Shown here in pieces: positions 14,667-14,856 of a stretch of DNA of 14,856 nt. The translations under genes and the position numbers were made by a program. A model generated the notes under the pieces. It saw nothing but the letters and a program-made list of their open reading frames with translations. It had not been told where the DNA came from and searched no databases. Within the stretch, counting starts at the first letter, position 1, and every line of letters starts with the position of its first letter. The DNA is taken from positions 1 through 14,856 of the forward strand of contig JAFGOB010000116.1 of NCBI GenBank assembly GCA_016926695.1, written 5' to 3'. This DNA is from Dehalococcoidales bacterium. Its GTDB lineage: Bacteria; Chloroflexota; Dehalococcoidia; Dehalococcoidales; UBA3254.

Positions 14667-14695
14667 ATTATACACCCTTCGTCAATCGTCAACAA
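14667..14695 (-). promoter_or_regulatory. Candidate promoter P1 of the defence-like operon
   Basis: On the - strand TTGTTG (14690-14695) and a perfect TATAAT (14667-14672) are spaced exactly 17 nt, about 95 nt upstream of the mini-gene ATG. This is the best sigma-70-like match I found in the window and would drive the mini-gene and the four genes after it. Confidence 0.5.
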
Positions 14696-14759
14696 TAGAA
14701 ATAGATTCGGGGCTCGTAAAGCTGAGGAAAGGATGGAGATACACCTTCATCTAATGGTA

Positions 14760-14856
14760 TGTCTCAGATATGAATAATCCGGGATACATTGCGCCACGGT
14801 TCCGGTCTTAGAGAGCCAGGCTTCCGGCGTTTTGAGAGCCACTATTCCGGATATAA
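14760..14856. mobile_element. Probable end of an IS21-like element with multiple terminal repeats
   Basis: Tandem degenerate repeats of 22-23 bp start at about 14777, 14800, 14822 and 14845. The core is TTCCGG-N5/6-GAGAGCCA; the first unit is weakest and the last is cut by the window edge. IS21-family ends carry several such direct repeats as transposase sites, and TTCCGG/GAGAGCCA repeats are familiar from the ends of that family. A TGT at 14760-14762 could be the terminal dinucleotide. No transposase is visible; istA/istB would lie right of the window. The boundary is approximate. Confidence 0.45.

Noticed and set aside
14777..14856. Tandem repeats considered as a CRISPR array
   Set aside because: The 22-23-bp period leaves only 5-6 bp between conserved cores, with no room for repeats plus 30-bp spacers, and the cores are degenerate.

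Overview
The window looks like a piece of chromosome from an anaerobic bacterium. The genes pointing that way are a Mo/W-bis-pterin oxidoreductase related to acetylene hydratase with a small two-cluster ferredoxin partner, a family-I CoA-transferase, crotonases and a large multi-PAS sensor kinase. Uncultured Dehalococcoidia (Chloroflexota), Desulfobacterota or anaerobic Firmicutes would all fit. This is judged from remembered family resemblance, and no rRNA or marker gene is present to decide.

Left part (1-9970, all on the + strand, moderate GC). A multi-PAS histidine kinase enters from the left edge already open, so its 5' end is missing. A 44-codon ORF follows that looks like the first residues of a second PAS protein. 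Next is an SDR dehydrogenase (2323-3093) with its own terminator, then a molybdopterin oxidoreductase (3470-5701) and a two-cluster ferredoxin (5715-6047). After a strong hairpin come an endonuclease III-family glycosylase (6137-6805) and two crotonase-fold proteins (6854-7591 and 7605-8324). A two-subunit CoA-transferase (8498-9202 and 9232-9909) ends at a clear terminator (9937-9970). SDR, crotonases and CoA-transferase together suggest beta-oxidation-like breakdown of a keto-, hydroxy- or ring-derived acid. The molybdopterin enzyme would add a hydration or redox step feeding the ferredoxin. The substrate is not evident from the sequence.

Right part (about 9970-14856, all - strand, clearly more AT-rich). 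This is a compact defence-like operon, transcribed right to left: DNA methyltransferase, winged-helix-like unknown protein, AAA+/ORC-like P-loop ATPase, PIN-domain nuclease. Each gene overlaps the next by 11-20 bp. Upstream of the methyltransferase is a 52-codon mini-gene with a good ribosome-binding site and candidate promoters. Its first ~32 residues read like the start of a type III-type restriction/helicase subunit. Its last ~20 read like the C-terminus of a restriction/modification protein, as if a large gene had been collapsed by an in-frame internal deletion. At the right edge, 22-23-bp tandem repeats resemble the multiple terminal repeats of an IS21-family element, which would run off the window.

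The methyltransferase/wHTH/ATPase/PIN operon with its fossil restriction gene is the best candidate for an undescribed or degenerate defence system. Other oddities are a shifted Fe-S cysteine pattern in the molybdopterin enzyme, a crotonase with one catalytic Glu replaced by Gln, and a second crotonase that lacks its usual C-terminus.
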